Positions 46,128-57,904 of a stretch of DNA of 64,000 nucleotides are shown in pieces. This DNA comes from Ectobius pallidus (Eukaryota; Arthropoda; Insecta; Blattodea; Ectobiidae), in the NCBI GenBank assembly GCA_964059195.1, contig CAXKWD010000007.1, positions 60,946,705-61,010,704 on the forward strand, given 5' to 3'. Made by a program: the position numbers and the translations under genes. How positions within the stretch are numbered: the first letter of the stretch is position 1; every line of letters begins with the position of its first letter. Under the pieces are notes generated by a model. It searched no databases and was not told where the DNA came from. It saw only the letters and a program-made list of their open reading frames with translations.

Positions 46128-46432
46128 AATGGGTAACCGAGCAAGGTGGCTGAGATGGTAACATCTTGGACTCACTTCAGGAGGTCCCAGGTTCACATTC
46201 CATGGCCGGCCAATTTGACATGTGTTATTTCATGGTTTCCCCAGTCCTAAAGGCAAATACCACGATTCACCTTGCTGTTTCTTCATGTATCATATTCATT
46301 GAATTTTACTGGTGCCATAAAACAATAGAAAATACTTGAGCATCATTAGTTACATGATCTACTGAATCTGAACTCCTGGTATGGCCTCGATGCTCAAAGG
46401 AGTATAAAACAAGCTGAATTAAAGAAAAAAGA
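46128..46432 (+). mobile_element. tRNA-derived SINE, second family, copy 1
   Basis: The head CCGAGCAAGGTGGCTGAGAT and B-box-like GGTTCACATTCC are followed by GGTTTCCCCAGTCCTAAAGG. The tail is AATTAAAGAAAAAAG. AATGGGT occurs at both ends (46128-46134, 46433-46439), a weak duplication. The same family is at 47942-48300. Confidence 0.68.
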
Positions 46433-46439
46433 ATGGGTG

Positions 46440-47790
46440 CCTGAAACATCCATCTACGTAAACATGTAGTTGTAGTTGCGAAACTCATGCACCATATGTT
46501 GTGATATGATATTTTAGGCATTTTTCAGCTCTTGTGTCATTTATCACCTGCATTAATGAACCAGTTTTCAAATCTGACGGTCATTTTAGAGCTATCAGAA
46601 TGCACAAATAATTCTTGGATTATAAACAGGTAAATGCTTTCAAGTATTGCACTTTAATAAGTCTACTTCATACTAAACATTGCACAAACAGTGAAAAAAT
46701 TAAGGGAATTCTTGGAAAAAATTTGATTAAATTTATTTCCAGTACCAAATAGTTCAAGATATCCTTTTCTCTCTTACGTTTCCACCCCCTCAAACAAGCA
46801 TTCATGAAATTCCTGTATCTCTACTTACGATGTGAACTCAAATTCCTACTGTTAAGTGGGTAAACGAGTTACACTCTTCAAAATTGATTTTGATAGTTCT
46901 CTTTGCATAGGAACATCGATCAGCTTCCAAATGAAGTGTACATTTTCATTTACAGAAAAATTAAATATGTAATTATAATATTAACTCCATGAAAGCATGG
47001 TGTTCTGATGCAAAGTCTTAACATCTTAAGTATGAAAGAAGTTAGAGCCGTAATGATGATTCCCAGTCGACCAAATTCCTACGACAAAGAATAAGCATTG
47101 CCATCCAACAAGATAAAGCTGCTAGTGCTAAGAGCACTTTTCCAGAGCAACAGACTATGACGAGATCTTTCATTTTGTGTGAGAAGGATTGTATTATAGC
47201 CTCTTGTAATATTCTTTGTTGTTAAATAATTATTGTGATCAACTATTCTCATAAAAATGTAATTATAATATTAACTCCATGAAAGCATGGTGTTGTAATG
47301 TAAGTGGCTGCACATTGTGCGTTTTGCTCACCATTTGCTCTAGTTTATACATGTATATTAACTGTCAGATAATAATTATTTACGATGCAAGACTGTTATT
47401 TATGTGAGCTTGTTAAGTTCTTATAATGATCGAATATCATGACTTTTTATGTTATTTTGAATCATAAATTTTAAAAGGAAAATAATTTCAGTTTGCTTGT
47501 GCTTAGTAGTAATAATAATAATAATAAAAAAGTTGGTAATTTTGTATGTAGCGAAATTCAGGCTCTTTTGGTTGGCAACAATTTTTTTTAAGCAAATCAC
47601 ATATGAAAACAGTTGAACATAGCAGAAACATTTGCTGAAAATACTCAGTTATGATCTATTCTTAAATGAATTGTTTGTAATGTAAGTGGCTGCACATTGT
47701 GCGTTTTGCTCACCATTTTTCAAAAATAGAATCACAGGAACTTAACTGTGAATAAATGAAACTGCGAAAATATCTATTATATAAAGTGTG
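46440..47790. other. intron with overlapping duplicated blocks
   Basis: TAATTATAATATTAACTCCATGAAAGCATG-type sequence occurs at 46972-47007 and again at 47260-47294. The block TAATGTAAGTGGCTGCACAT and onward occurs at 47296-47336 and 47677-47717. The middle copy carries both blocks end to end. No TE is recognised. Confidence 0.6.
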
Positions 47791-47860
47791 ATGTCCGAAG
47801 ACCTGAAGCATTTTGATTGGCTCTCGAGGACAGCCAATTAGCAGACGAGTTACTACAAAC
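47790..47860 (+). repeat. short repeat, inverted copy at 60405-60490
   Basis: GTGATGTCCGAAGACCTGAA followed by GCATTTTGATTGGCTCTC matches the reverse complement near 60410-60485. The element type is unknown. Confidence 0.5.
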
Positions 47861-47941
47861 ATTAGTATTTGTAACTAACATAAACAAGGGAATCTCAGAT
47901 GTATCAGTTTCCGTCAGTAGTAATACTAGACAGATTTATTT

Positions 47942-48305
47942 AACCAAGCGAGGAGGCCGAGATGGTGATGTCTTGGACTCTCATTCAGGAGGTACCAGGT
48001 TCAAATCGCATGGTCAGCCAATTTGACATGGGTTTTTTTCATGGTTTCCCCATTCATAAAGGCAAATGCCAATTGGATATTTACATACCATGAATCATCT
48101 TCACCATTTCATCTTGTATCATATCCATTTAAATTAATATTAGTTGAAATTTACTCCATAAAAATACACCAATAATAGAAACAATTGACAATCAATAGTT
48201 CCATGGCCTACCCTACTGTATAGACACACGACCCAAACTTCTGATAATGGCCTCACAGCTAAAAGGAGTATGAACAACTGAATTTAAAAAAAAATAAAAT
48301 AAAAT
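47942..48305 (+). mobile_element. tRNA-derived SINE, second family, copy 2
   Basis: The head ACCAAGCGAGGAGGCCGAGA and B box GGTTCAAATCGC are followed by GGTTTCCCCATTCATAAAGG. The A-rich tail (AAAAAAAATAAAATAAAATA) is at 48282-48306. It is longer than copy 1 by an insertion with CCAATTGGATATTTACATAC. Confidence 0.72.
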
Positions 48306-48439
48306 ACTTACTAAAGAGCATGCTTTCATTTCCAAAAGTTCTATCCAACCAATACTTTACGTAAACTTTATTATTTGTCACTTGACAGTATATAAACATT
48401 GATTAATACTTATTATAATGGGCATAACCACTGCCTTCT

Positions 48440-48800
48440 TTATTTCTTACAAGCCATGCTGTTAGATCTAGCAACATCGCATTGGTAGTCCTATCGGCTA
48501 TCAACATGCCGTAAATAAAGCAATGAACTCCATCAGAATCATCGCATATTTCAGCTTAAAGTAATCCCAGTCATTGCCTATGGTTTAGAGAACATCTGGA
48601 CACACCTGAAGAGCAACTGGAGAGCATAGAGAAGGTAAAAACCGTGTAGATAATGAGAGATTTATACACACCGTCACCTCTAATTGAGTACACAAGAGAA
48701 CAGTTTTTCATAGAAGATTTTTGTGTTTATCAGCTATAATGACAGAACACCAAGCTATTACCATCTACAAACGAATACAAGGGAGAGGCACGGTATGATA
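48440..48800 (+). pseudogene. LINE C-terminal fragment
   Basis: A patchwork of frames reads IPVIAYGLENIW, THLKSNW, EKVKT, YTPSPLIEYTREQFFIEDF. This matches the post-RT segment (P(V/L)xTYGLxxIW ... EKVKxRYLK ... YTPSxLVYELxRExFFIEDL) of insect LINEs. Several frameshifts are present. Confidence 0.5.
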
Positions 48801-49124
48801 TTAGTGTCCTTCAGGAAGAATTGGCTGCTATTAAAGAAGAATTGAAGAGAAATAGAGTCACTTTTACTGGTATGAACTTATATCAAGCTGCTCACAGTAG
48901 GCCTAATTCATCTCAATGTGGCGGACGCCAAATCGTAGTAGGCCTACAGTATAATGCAATCTCCTATCCTCCCAATATTACTACTAGGTAATCGATTCAG
49001 CGTTTTCCTACAGTTTGGTGAAGGTAATGAACGGGATTCAAACCTTAACCTTAAAAGTGCTGGCGAATCAACACAGTTCACCACTGGAGCCAAGGATGAA
49101 CGAATGAACGACTTTTAGACAGCA

Positions 49125-49375
49125 AATAACGGAAAGCTGACTGTTCCCAAGGAATTAGGCAAAGTTATTCTTTTCAGTGGCAGCCATGGGCATAGTCTTC
49201 CACAAAGTGCATATGACAAGAAGAGAGATATCAGTGTTCTAGGTTAACTATATTAAACCTGAGACAACTTGCTCAGTGGTAGTACAAAATGACCCAGAGA
49301 AGTGTAGCAGCTTAATAAAAGATGACTCTGTTGTGGGTCAAATAACAGAGCTCTTAGGCCTGACAGGATAAGTGA
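49125..49375 (+). pseudogene. LINE ORF1-type SGNH-like fragment
   Basis: PKELGKVILFSGSHGHSLPQ, then after a frameshift IKPETTCSVVVQNDP and LIKDDSVVG. The GDSHG-like block followed by KPGA and a D-D-x-V-V strand is typical of the esterase-like ORF1 proteins of insect LINEs. Here GDSHG is GSHG and the protein is frameshifted. Confidence 0.45.
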
Positions 49376-49799
49376 GGTTATTACCAATAAATAAGAAAAA
49401 AACGCGGCATCATATCGTACAATGAGAAGACACTGAATACTACGAATTCCTTCAGATATGTGGAGTCACTGCGCGTTACGTTATTATGCACATCACAAGT
49501 ATAGGCTATGTAATATAGGCCTACTGATTTGGCCTAAATAAAGTCAGTATTTGTGATGAAGAAAATTATCTGCAATAAAAACGTATTCAAATGCTTCCCA
49601 CAGACCACCACAGATAGGACTACTTCCTGTGTTGCCAGATTTCAAGCATCATGGCTTGTAAGATATAGAAGGCAGTGGCATAACATATGGTGCTACAATA
49701 ATATTGCATGGCCCACTCTGTCCTAAACATAACATATCAAATTGTCGGTATTGTTAGCCTGCCTTGATTGATTCATTTCTTTATAATAATGTCAGTGTA

Positions 49800-50318
49800 A
49801 ATAAAATTAGATAAACTGATGTAACAAAGTGCCAGAATGCTTTTGTTTGATCAGTGATAATTGCAATTATGATATGCAGAAAATGCGTATTTTTTGTGTG
49901 TGATCGATTTCCAAGTTAAGCTCTAGATCAGTTCATTAAGCGAGGCTTATGGAAGAACAAAGGTCTAGTTCGATAAGCATGTGTGAACGAATACCTGTTT
50001 TGCAATTTCCAAAGCTGTATATGAACATTGCAAAACAATATGTTGCCATGAGAACTGATTTGCATTTGATAAATTCTTTCTAATATAATACCATTAAATA
50101 GGCACTAAATTGGGTGTTACTCCGGTACCGGTCAACCGATTTGGTTCATTATGAATAGGCTTCTTCCCATGGACATTATAAATGCGTATATCAAGTTTCA
50201 TGAACATCTGATAAAGCATATATTTTGAGTTATCACACGTACAGACACACGGATGGAATGACATTTCCCATCCCCCACACAATCCCATAAAGTACCATTC
50301 TGGCACTTAATAAATATA
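49800..50318 (+). repeat. HINE/Helentron-like family, best single-unit copy
   Basis: It starts near AACTGATGTAACAAAGTGCCAGAATG and ends AGTACCATTCTGGCACTTAA, so AAGTGCCAGAATG stands inverted close to both ends. The interior unit has CTCCGGTACCGGTCAACCGA, a CATGGACATTATAAATG block and TTTCATGAACATCTGATAAA. An ACAGACACACGG motif precedes the 3' end. Subterminal inverted repeats plus a short tandem repeat near one end fit HINE-type non-autonomous Helentrons; that classification is inferred. Confidence 0.6.
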
Positions 50319-50341
50319 ATTACAAGATTTAAAAGACATCT

Positions 50342-51447
50342 CTCTCTCTCTTCTATGGCACTTCGGTCCGTTTTCGAACCAGGGCCTCCCCAATAATTCT
50401 CCTCCATTCCTGTCTGTCCTTTGTCATCCTCTTCCAATTTCGGATATGCAGTAGGCTTTGTGCATCTTCCCGGATCTTGTCTTCCCATCTATCTCATGGT
50501 CTTCCAACTGGCCTTCTCCCTCCATAATTCCCATTCAGTACTCTTTTTGGAATTTGTTCTTCTTCCATTCTTATCACGTGTCCTGCCCATTGCAGTCTTT
50601 TTATTCGCATAAATACAGAGAGTGCTACATCATTATACATATTGTACAGTTCTGATTATATCTGATCCTCCATACTCCATTGACTAACGTTGGACCAAAT
50701 ATCTTTCTAAGTATTTTCCTTTCGAAGTTATCAACTATATTTTGCGCTTTCTTTGAGAGGATCCAGTTTTCACTTCCATATGTTATAATGCTTCTGATCA
50801 ATGTTTTGTACAGCATTACTCGGTTTCTCCAGTTGGCATCACGATTTTTCAGCAGTGGTAAAACTGAATAATAAGCCTTATTGGCTGCTTGCAATCTATG
50901 TTGTATTTCTATTAGTTCCTCGTTCTTTCCATTGAGGAGGACACCCAGATATTTATATTCTTGTACCACTTGTATGGTTTGGTTCTGGGTTTGAATTCTA
51001 TCTCGAATGTTGAGATTTTTCCTATTTTGTATCATAGCTTTTGTTTTATTTTCATTTATTTTTAATCCAGCTTCCTTTCCTGCATCTTGCAGTTGTTGTA
51101 GGGCTTCTCTTACTGAATCCACTGATCTTCCCATCAAGTTTAGGTCATCAGCATACCCTACTATTTGCATAGATTTATACTCCAAAGTGTCTTTAGTATT
51201 TATGTGTACCTTCTTAATTACGTATTCCAGGATGAGGTTGAAAAGCAATGGGGCCAGCCCATCACCTTGCTTTAGACCTTGCTTCACCTGGAAGAATTTA
51301 CCCAATTCTCCTTGAATTTGTACGCATGATGATGTTTCTCTCATTGTTATCTCTACTAATCGTATAAGTTTATTAGGGATTTTAAAATGTTCCATTATTT
51401 TCCTTATTTTGTTTCGTTTAATAGAATCGTATGCCTGTTGGAAGTCC
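50342..51447 (-). mobile_element. RTE LINE copy, 5'-truncated, 13-bp TSD
   Basis: Exact TTAAAAGACATCT duplications lie at 50329-50341 and 51448-51460. The 3' end (plus-strand left) is a short (TC)n, i.e. (GA)n on the coding strand, the short-tandem-repeat 3' end typical of RTE elements. The intact long frame and perfect duplication suggest a fairly recent insertion. Confidence 0.92.
50350..51447 (-). pseudogene. RTE reverse transcriptase, C-terminal two thirds
   Basis: An open minus-strand frame of 277 codons (51458-50628) holds FQQAYDSIKRNKIRK (motif A region; first Asp retained as AYDS), FQVKQGLKQGDGLAPLLFNL (motif B), VGYADDLNLMG (motif C, YADD at residues 102-105) and EYKYLGVLLNG. It continues YKTLIRSIITYGSENWILSK and FERKILRKIFGP. 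A frameshift near 50650 moves the remainder to another frame: MRIKRLQWAGH, EEQIPKRVLNGNYGG, RPWDRWEDKIREDAQ. The endonuclease and finger region are lost by 5' truncation. Confidence 0.87.
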
Positions 51448-51464
51448 TTAAAAGACATCTAGCC

Positions 51465-51800
51465 TTTAATTAAACGAAGCTGCTGTTGATATAATATTGT
51501 GCATACTATCAAATTGTGCTGCTACCGATATCTACATTTTAGCCTATATTTTAATGTATTTTTCAGTTTAAACGATTCCCACTTATGTACAAGTAATAGA
51601 CCTAATGAAATTCCTGGCAGATTGTTTTCAATCATTTTAATTCATTCATAACCTATACGGCTGCTTTAAACCTAAACCTTTAGGCCTTCACTTACATCAT
51701 CAGTGTTACTGCCAGTGCATTTTGTGAAATCTTTAGATATTTTAAGAATTTCTTATAACAGTGTATATGAGTGTATATGAATTAAGGTTAGGAAGCATAG
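51465..51800 (-). repeat. HINE-like family, partial copy
   Basis: Homologous to 39655-39990 (TGCTGTTGATATAATATTGT; AACCTATACGGCTGCTTTAA). Confidence 0.6.
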
Positions 51801-52870
51801 CGACATTTATGTAGTCCAAAAACAAGTTTATATGGAGAAATAAGATTCCTGTTATAGCTACCATGAATATAACTTTAACACAAGTTTTAGATGTAATTCA
51901 AATAATAGCCATTTATGTATCAAGTATGCAAAATAATTCTTTAGTGGACGAATCTAGTATAGCGGTCGAGGCGTAAGCTGAGGCTGAAATACTGGATGAG
52001 TCCGATCAAGTTTTTGCATACGTGATGCATACAATATTTTTTAGTAAAAGCTCTCTAAATTACATGAAATGAAACAAAAATACCATATAATTAATTATAA
52101 TGGAAGATAGTCAGCCATTTGTTAAAGTCATATTCTCAAAGCCATCTGAATTGCGGAACAACAATGAACCATATGTATCAATACGAAACGCGGTATAGAT
52201 ACATAATATATGAGTCGCTTTTTGTAAACAGTAATGCATATGAACTAGTATTTATGAAAAGCTGGTGGAAATATGAACGATAATCCCGAGGAAATTTCAA
52301 TCCAAGCCAGAAAGAAACATTGAATTGGAGCTGGTGCCAACAACATCATGCCAGGTAGACTATGAGAAGGAATATATTGCAAGCAATCCATGGTAAGCAA
52401 TGGTTCTCTTGTGAATGAAGATGTGAACAGTTGCTGGCTTATATTTGTTGTTATACGATTAAGTAGGCTACCGTGTTTCGTGAAAAACCCTGGTAAAGTT
52501 TCTGATTATCATAAAGAAACATGTTGGCTTGAATTTGTTGTTTTATGAGCATTTCTATGCTTAAATCCATGTTAAGTTGGTGTGACTGGACAATGCCATC
52601 TGGATTTTGTATATACATTGCCATGCTAGGCCAATAAAACTGCAATTTGAATTCAGTTTTATGCAATTTTAGCGGCCTTGGTTGCTAAAATGCAATTTCT
52701 CAGCGTGTTACCAGTCTGACAAGAGCTGTTTTAGAGAGTGTGTACTAAAAAATACTTTATGCCAACAAAATGCATTAATTATCATTTATGTTATAGTTTT
52801 GTATCAGAGTAGATGCACTACATCTCACAATGGAAAATCGTTAATAAAAAGGAATCTTACCAGCATTATG
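51801..52870. other. intronic sequence, nothing recognised
   Basis: Only short frames without motifs. Confidence 0.4.
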
Positions 52871-52876
52871 AATCTA

Positions 52877-54016
52877 CAGTGTGTTTTGTGTACGAGTTGG
52901 CCAATCATGCAGGATTCTGCGTTGCGGTGGCCATAGCTCTAACTCCCAAGCGATCAGCTAAAATATCTATGCAAATAAAGACACCAACAGTGTAATGATT
53001 CAAGTTCTCACAATTAAAGTTAAAATTACAATGAAAATAATCATGTACCTCATCACAAGAGACGTTGGAAATGTCCTCCTCTTGCATCCACACAACACTG
53101 GCACCTTTTTAGGAAATTTTCTTTCACGTGCATAAGTTCAGCTTTGGAGATAGAATTAATTTCTCTTGTGATATTGTCTTTAAATTCTTCTAATGAATGG
53201 GGAAACCAAAATTTCAAGCATCTCAGCATGGTGAGCTACCAAAATCCTAAAATAGAAACCATATAAGATCTCTGTTGCCCATGAATTGCTACCACATGAG
53301 AACGTCAAGTGCAGTTCTGTATCTGGATGTTGAGGAATGTTGCTAATGGGGTAATTGATCCAAATTTAATAATCTTCTCTAATGAAGATTGGTTCCATTT
53401 ACATGGCTATGTTTCAACGTAGAATAATCAGTATTGGAGCTCAGAGAACCCGATATCCTGCAACAGACCAGAAAATCAAGGTCTGGTGCACGGTAAATGC
53501 ATACAGAATAATAAGCCCAATATTTTTTGCATTGCTATGCATAATGCTGATGAGTCATTAAAGTTCATTCAAGGAATTTTTGAAGATCAAGTAATTGGTA
53601 GGAGTTTATGGCCTGCACGGTACCTGGATATAACAGTATGTGACTATTATTTATGGGAACTTGAAAAATAAAGGGTATAGGTCAAACCCCTGTACATTAG
53701 AAGAACTTAAAGACAATATCACAAGAGAAATTAACTCTTTTATCTCGGAAGCTGAACTTATGCAAATGAAAGAAAATCTCCTAAAATGATACCAGTGTCG
53801 TGTGGAAGGAAGAGGAGGACATTTCCATCATCTCTTGTGATGAGATAAGTGGTTATTTTCATTGTAATTTTAAGTGTATTTGTGAGAACCTTAATCATTT
53901 CACCGTTGGTGGCCTTTTTTGCATAGTTATTTCACCTGTTTGCTCGGGAGTTAGAGCTGTGGCTGCAACGATGCAGAAACCTGCATGATTGGCCAACTCG
54001 TGTGTGAAACACACTG
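52877..54016 (+). mobile_element. Tc1/mariner-superfamily element rearranged into a palindrome
   Basis: The ends CAGTGTGTTTTGTGTACGAG and CTCGTGTGTGAAACACACTG are inverted, flanked by TA (52875-52876, 54017-54018). Pairing continues inwards for about 330 bp (52877-53210 against 53685-54016), which includes the 3' end of the transposase gene in both arms. Confidence 0.82.
53345..53790 (+). pseudogene. DDE transposase fragment of the palindromic element
   Basis: Frames read NEDWFHLHGYVSTQNNQYWS (first catalytic region, Asp/Glu around NEDW), a second region near 53500, and VIGRSLWPARYLDITVCDYY, then LWELEK, the third region (SPDLTPCDFFLW in relatives). Frameshifts near 53470 and 53670 disable it. 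The tail is repeated inverted at 53200-52880. Confidence 0.72.
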
Positions 54017-54018
54017 TA

Positions 54019-54390
54019 GCTGAATTTTAGCTAGCACAAATTGCTAGTAGCAATATAAACATAATATAGCGATATACAGCAATGTAAAATGTAAATGTTC
54101 ATTTAAAATCCATTAATCAACTGTATTTGTAATTATTAAACCCTCACTGTCCATGTTATCGAAATAGCACTATAGGGCCTTGGAATTAGGTTTAACTTAG
54201 GTTTCTTCTTTTTATTGTTCAGTAGTCTCCTTCTACACATCCACCACTTTGATGCTCTTTGCAACTCGTTTTCCTGCTAACTTCTTGGTTCCCCCTCCCT
54301 TTTTTCCCCCCTTCAATTTTCTAGGCCATATCTGGTACGTATCAAGTTTAGCCATGAGCAGTATCTAGTGGAATCTCGGTATTGGTAATC
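54019..54390. other. intronic sequence, nothing recognised
   Basis: No assignment. Confidence 0.4.
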
Positions 54391-54396
54391 TTTACA

Positions 54397-54783
54397 CAGG
54401 GTGTCCACATTCTGGAAAGTCAGGAAAATTGAAATCGGTCAGGGAAAGTCATGGAATTTTTAAAATAATAGAAAAAGTCAGGGATATTTGTAATAAAAAA
54501 AAAAGGAATAGTCTGGGAAAATAACTAACCCCAATGAGCGAAATTTGGGGGATGTGTTTTGCTCCAGTCTGCTGTAACCCGAACTGTGTAAGCAGTTTCT
54601 TTTCAGTACTTGACCTAATCAAGTAATCATTTCTTAATTTTTATTATGAGATGGAGGAGGCTGGATATTTTTTGTTTACAGAGAACCTGGACCTTTCCCT
54701 GACCTTTCTTGTGATCAGGAAATGTAAGTTTCTGGTCATGGAAAATCAGGGAAAAGTCAGTTGAAATTTCTGTGGAGACCCTG
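54397..54783. mobile_element. hAT-type MITE, 'CAGGGTGTCCAC' ends
   Basis: The ends CAGGGTGTCCACATTCTGG and TTTCTGTGGAGACCCTG are inverted over 13 bp. The interior repeats GTCAGGGAAA/GGTCAGGGAAAG. The 8-bp flanks (TCTTTACA, TTGCAGAA) do not match well, so the duplication has decayed. Confidence 0.62.
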
Positions 54784-55494
54784 TTGCAGAAATATACCTG
54801 TTGTTCATAGGAACTTGGCAGTTCTTTGCACGATTGGCCAATTGAACTTTAAGTTCCAGTGCTAATGTTTCCAGAAACTTTCTGCTTGGGTTTGCCATTG
54901 AAAACAGTTCATATCTTTATTCATGCAAAGTGTGCAGTTAGTGAGAGCATTTGCTTATCCTGAAAATTAACAAATGTAGTTGTACAATGAGAGAAATGCT
55001 CGTTTCATGCACTTTTGGCTGACAGAAATAATTCCACATAAGTAACCATCCTGTTGTAGACACAAGTAAACAGAAATCCTATTGTGGCAAAGAGAAGCAT
55101 AAGAACTAATTTACACATAGGCCCAACAGTCTACTCCTATTTGTTGAAAGTGGCATGACTTTGAAAATTTTTGTAGATATTAATATGAGAACAGGCTGCT
55201 GTGTTCTGACTACTTAACTCATATGACTTCCTTTCAATTTGCATCTGTAACATAAAAATTAGTCTGGAATCAGCCAATCACATACCTGATTCACTCAATA
55301 TTTATTGAATTTGCTTTATCACCAGGCAGAGGGAGTAAGTAAACAGAGCAATCATATTACTACATGGAGTATAGATAACGTCAGGTACTGTGGTGGACAC
55401 TTCACTACAGCCTGTTTTGTTGTAACTGTTCCAGTTGTTTGCTGCATACAGACAAGTGGAGAACTCTGGCAGTGTGCCTAAGGAAGAGTTGTAC
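54784..55494. other. intronic sequence, nothing recognised
   Basis: No assignment. Confidence 0.4.
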
Positions 55495-55508
55495 ATCAAA
55501 ATCAGGAT

Positions 55509-56684
55509 TAATAAATTTCATTTTTCTTCTTTGAGGGCTGTAGTAATTAAGGAGTTAGTGGGTAATGTTTCGCCTTATACCCTCAAAATAATAACGATAA
55601 ACCAAGATTATCAGTAGCCTCAGATATTTATTGTTGATATAATATAACCAGTTCTGAGTTGTCAATCATACTAAAAAATACACATGCTAAAAAGAAATAT
55701 ACACATATTTACATTATCACAGAGTCAGGTATTTACAAATTCATTAAAAATCTATTTACATTTAAAACATACACTTTTTATCTAATTGATATGTGCTGCA
55801 ATTACTAAAAGTGGTATGTAGTCATAGGTGTATATAATCTGTTAAAAACAAATTATTATAGAATATAAAATTATTTTAGGTTGTAGTATCTATTTTAACT
55901 GCTAACTGCAGTAGTCAAGGTAAAATACAGTTTGTTTATGTACACTAGAAGTACAGTGCCTTTTTTTTTACTCGTGGCCGGGCGGTCGGCCGGAGGTAGC
56001 TGCGAGCGCACAGTGTTTCTCACCGTTCCTGGCTCCCGCCTTTCTCCCCGTCAGTGCACACACACAGCACACCAAACACCAATTTTCTGGTCATGCTGTT
56101 GAGCTGTGTACACAGCAAGTGAAGACATAGTCTTTCCAGACCACAAGCGACTGAAGATGGTGCATACATACACCGAAATGCATTTCAATATCTAAAATGA
56201 TAAACCCAAGAAGCAGTAAGCCGCAATTCTAATCCACGACTCTCATATAGGACTCTCCATAAATGAACACAGAAGAATATAGTGTAATCATACTATTAGA
56301 ACAATAATACTTCTAGTGTACATAAACAAACTGTATTTTACCAACGTGACTACTGCATTTAGCAGTTAAAATAGATACTACAACCTAAAATAATTTTATA
56401 TTCTATAATAATTTGTTTTTAACAGATTATATACATCTATGACTACATACCACTTTTAGTAATTGCAGCACATATCAATTAGATAAAAAGTGTATGTTTT
56501 AAATGTAAATAGATTTTTAATGAATTTGTAAATACCTGACTCTGTGATAATGTAAATATGTGTATATTTCTTTTTAGCATGTGGTTATATTATATCGACA
56601 ATAAATATCTGAGGCTACTGCTAATCTTGGTTTATCGTTATTATTTTGAGGGTATAAGGCGAAACATTACCCACTAACTCCTTA
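55509..56684. mobile_element. palindromic, probably Penelope-like insertion, 14-bp TSD
   Basis: ATCAAAATCAGGAT is duplicated exactly at 55495-55508 and 56685-56698. The arms 55547-55952 and 56309-56684 are reverse complements with few differences (GGTAATGTTTCGCCTTATAC against its complement). The GC-rich centre 55953-56308 holds CGACTGAAGATGGTGCATAC, then ACACCGAAATG, a degenerate hammerhead-like block. The long, variable target duplication and inverted arrangement fit a Penelope-like retroelement; the class remains uncertain. Confidence 0.68.
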
Positions 56685-56872
56685 ATCAAAATCAGGATCA
56701 CAATTAGCATTGTTTGTGGCATACAGGCAATAATTTCATCAGCTTTGTTTGAAGATCTTTTATGTATTCAAAATAATTTCAGTTTTATTGCAACTAGAAA
56801 AACATATTTACAATCATCTGCACTAAAAAATGCCAGAAACTCTTGAGGCATAGAACTTAACGTTGAAACTAA

Positions 56873-57090
56873 ACTCCATGGTGCTACATCCCTGGAGGGA
56901 CTAGGCCTACCATCCAACCACTGTGTCTTTTACTGTGGCAGATAGCAGGATTAAGGGGCATGTGGTCAGCTTGTCGACACCCACAGCCATTAATGATGGT
57001 TTCCATGACTGGAGCCACTACTTCTCAATCCGGACCTGCGGATCCATAGCTAGTGATGCTAACCATGAGATTAGGCAGGCGGTCTGAGGC
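56873..57090 (-). mobile_element. SINE copy, first family, minus strand
   Basis: AAACTCCATGGTGCTACATC through GGTTTCCATGACTGGAGCCA matches the reverse complement of 42693-42999. The head end (minus) is ATCTCATGGTTAGCATCACT, with the B-box region deleted. Confidence 0.8.
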
Positions 57091-57904
57091 AATAGAACAG
57101 GTTTCAGAAACACTATGTCAAAATTTGTGGGAACTGTTTGGAATGTAGGTTTTCAAAATATAAAAATCATGTGCTAATTGCACACTACACATAGCTAAAC
57201 ATACATGTTTTCTTTCTTCTAATAATCCTTAATACTGGTCCACCTGCTTTGGCAGCAGGGTGTACTGCCTGCAGCTGTTTACAGAGAACACTGCAAGGTT
57301 ACATGTGCTTCCACTTTCCCTTGGTTTGTTCCTAACTTGATGGTATACTTTCTAAAACCCCTGTATCTGTTTATCACCACCTACAAAAGTGATACATTCT
57401 GTATATTTCAGCCAGTTCAGAGACACACTAGACAAATCACCAGTCACAGTACATTAAGATTTATTCTGAAAATAAAGTTAATATTATGCATACATCTGTT
57501 AGGAATGAGCATTATAATACTCTACGGGAATTGTATTCCATAGTTCAACAACGTTGGCATAATTTTATTGTAATCAACTTTTAAACATTACTTGCAATTT
57601 GTGCTAGCTAAAATTGAGCTAGATTCATAATGTTGGTATGACACGAATGATTTTGCATTTTGTTGGCCTAAAATTTAATTTACATTATGAACTTTCACAC
57701 TTTCCCCCTTCTTGACAAAAGCCAGAAAAACAGGAATTTAGCTAAGTAATTAGGTTCACCATTATACAGTCTTTTATAATCATTAATCACATAAGAAATG
57801 CTTTAAAATATATGCTGATTTCACAGAATGCAATGGCAGTTAATGATGTTTGTTATTTGATCCACTGAAGCCACCTTCAAGTTGTAAACAATCCATTAGC
57901 ACAT
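57091..57904. other. intronic sequence, nothing recognised
   Basis: The end of this stretch (57590-57660) weakly echoes the TTGTGCTAGCTAAAATT motif near 54040. Confidence 0.4.
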
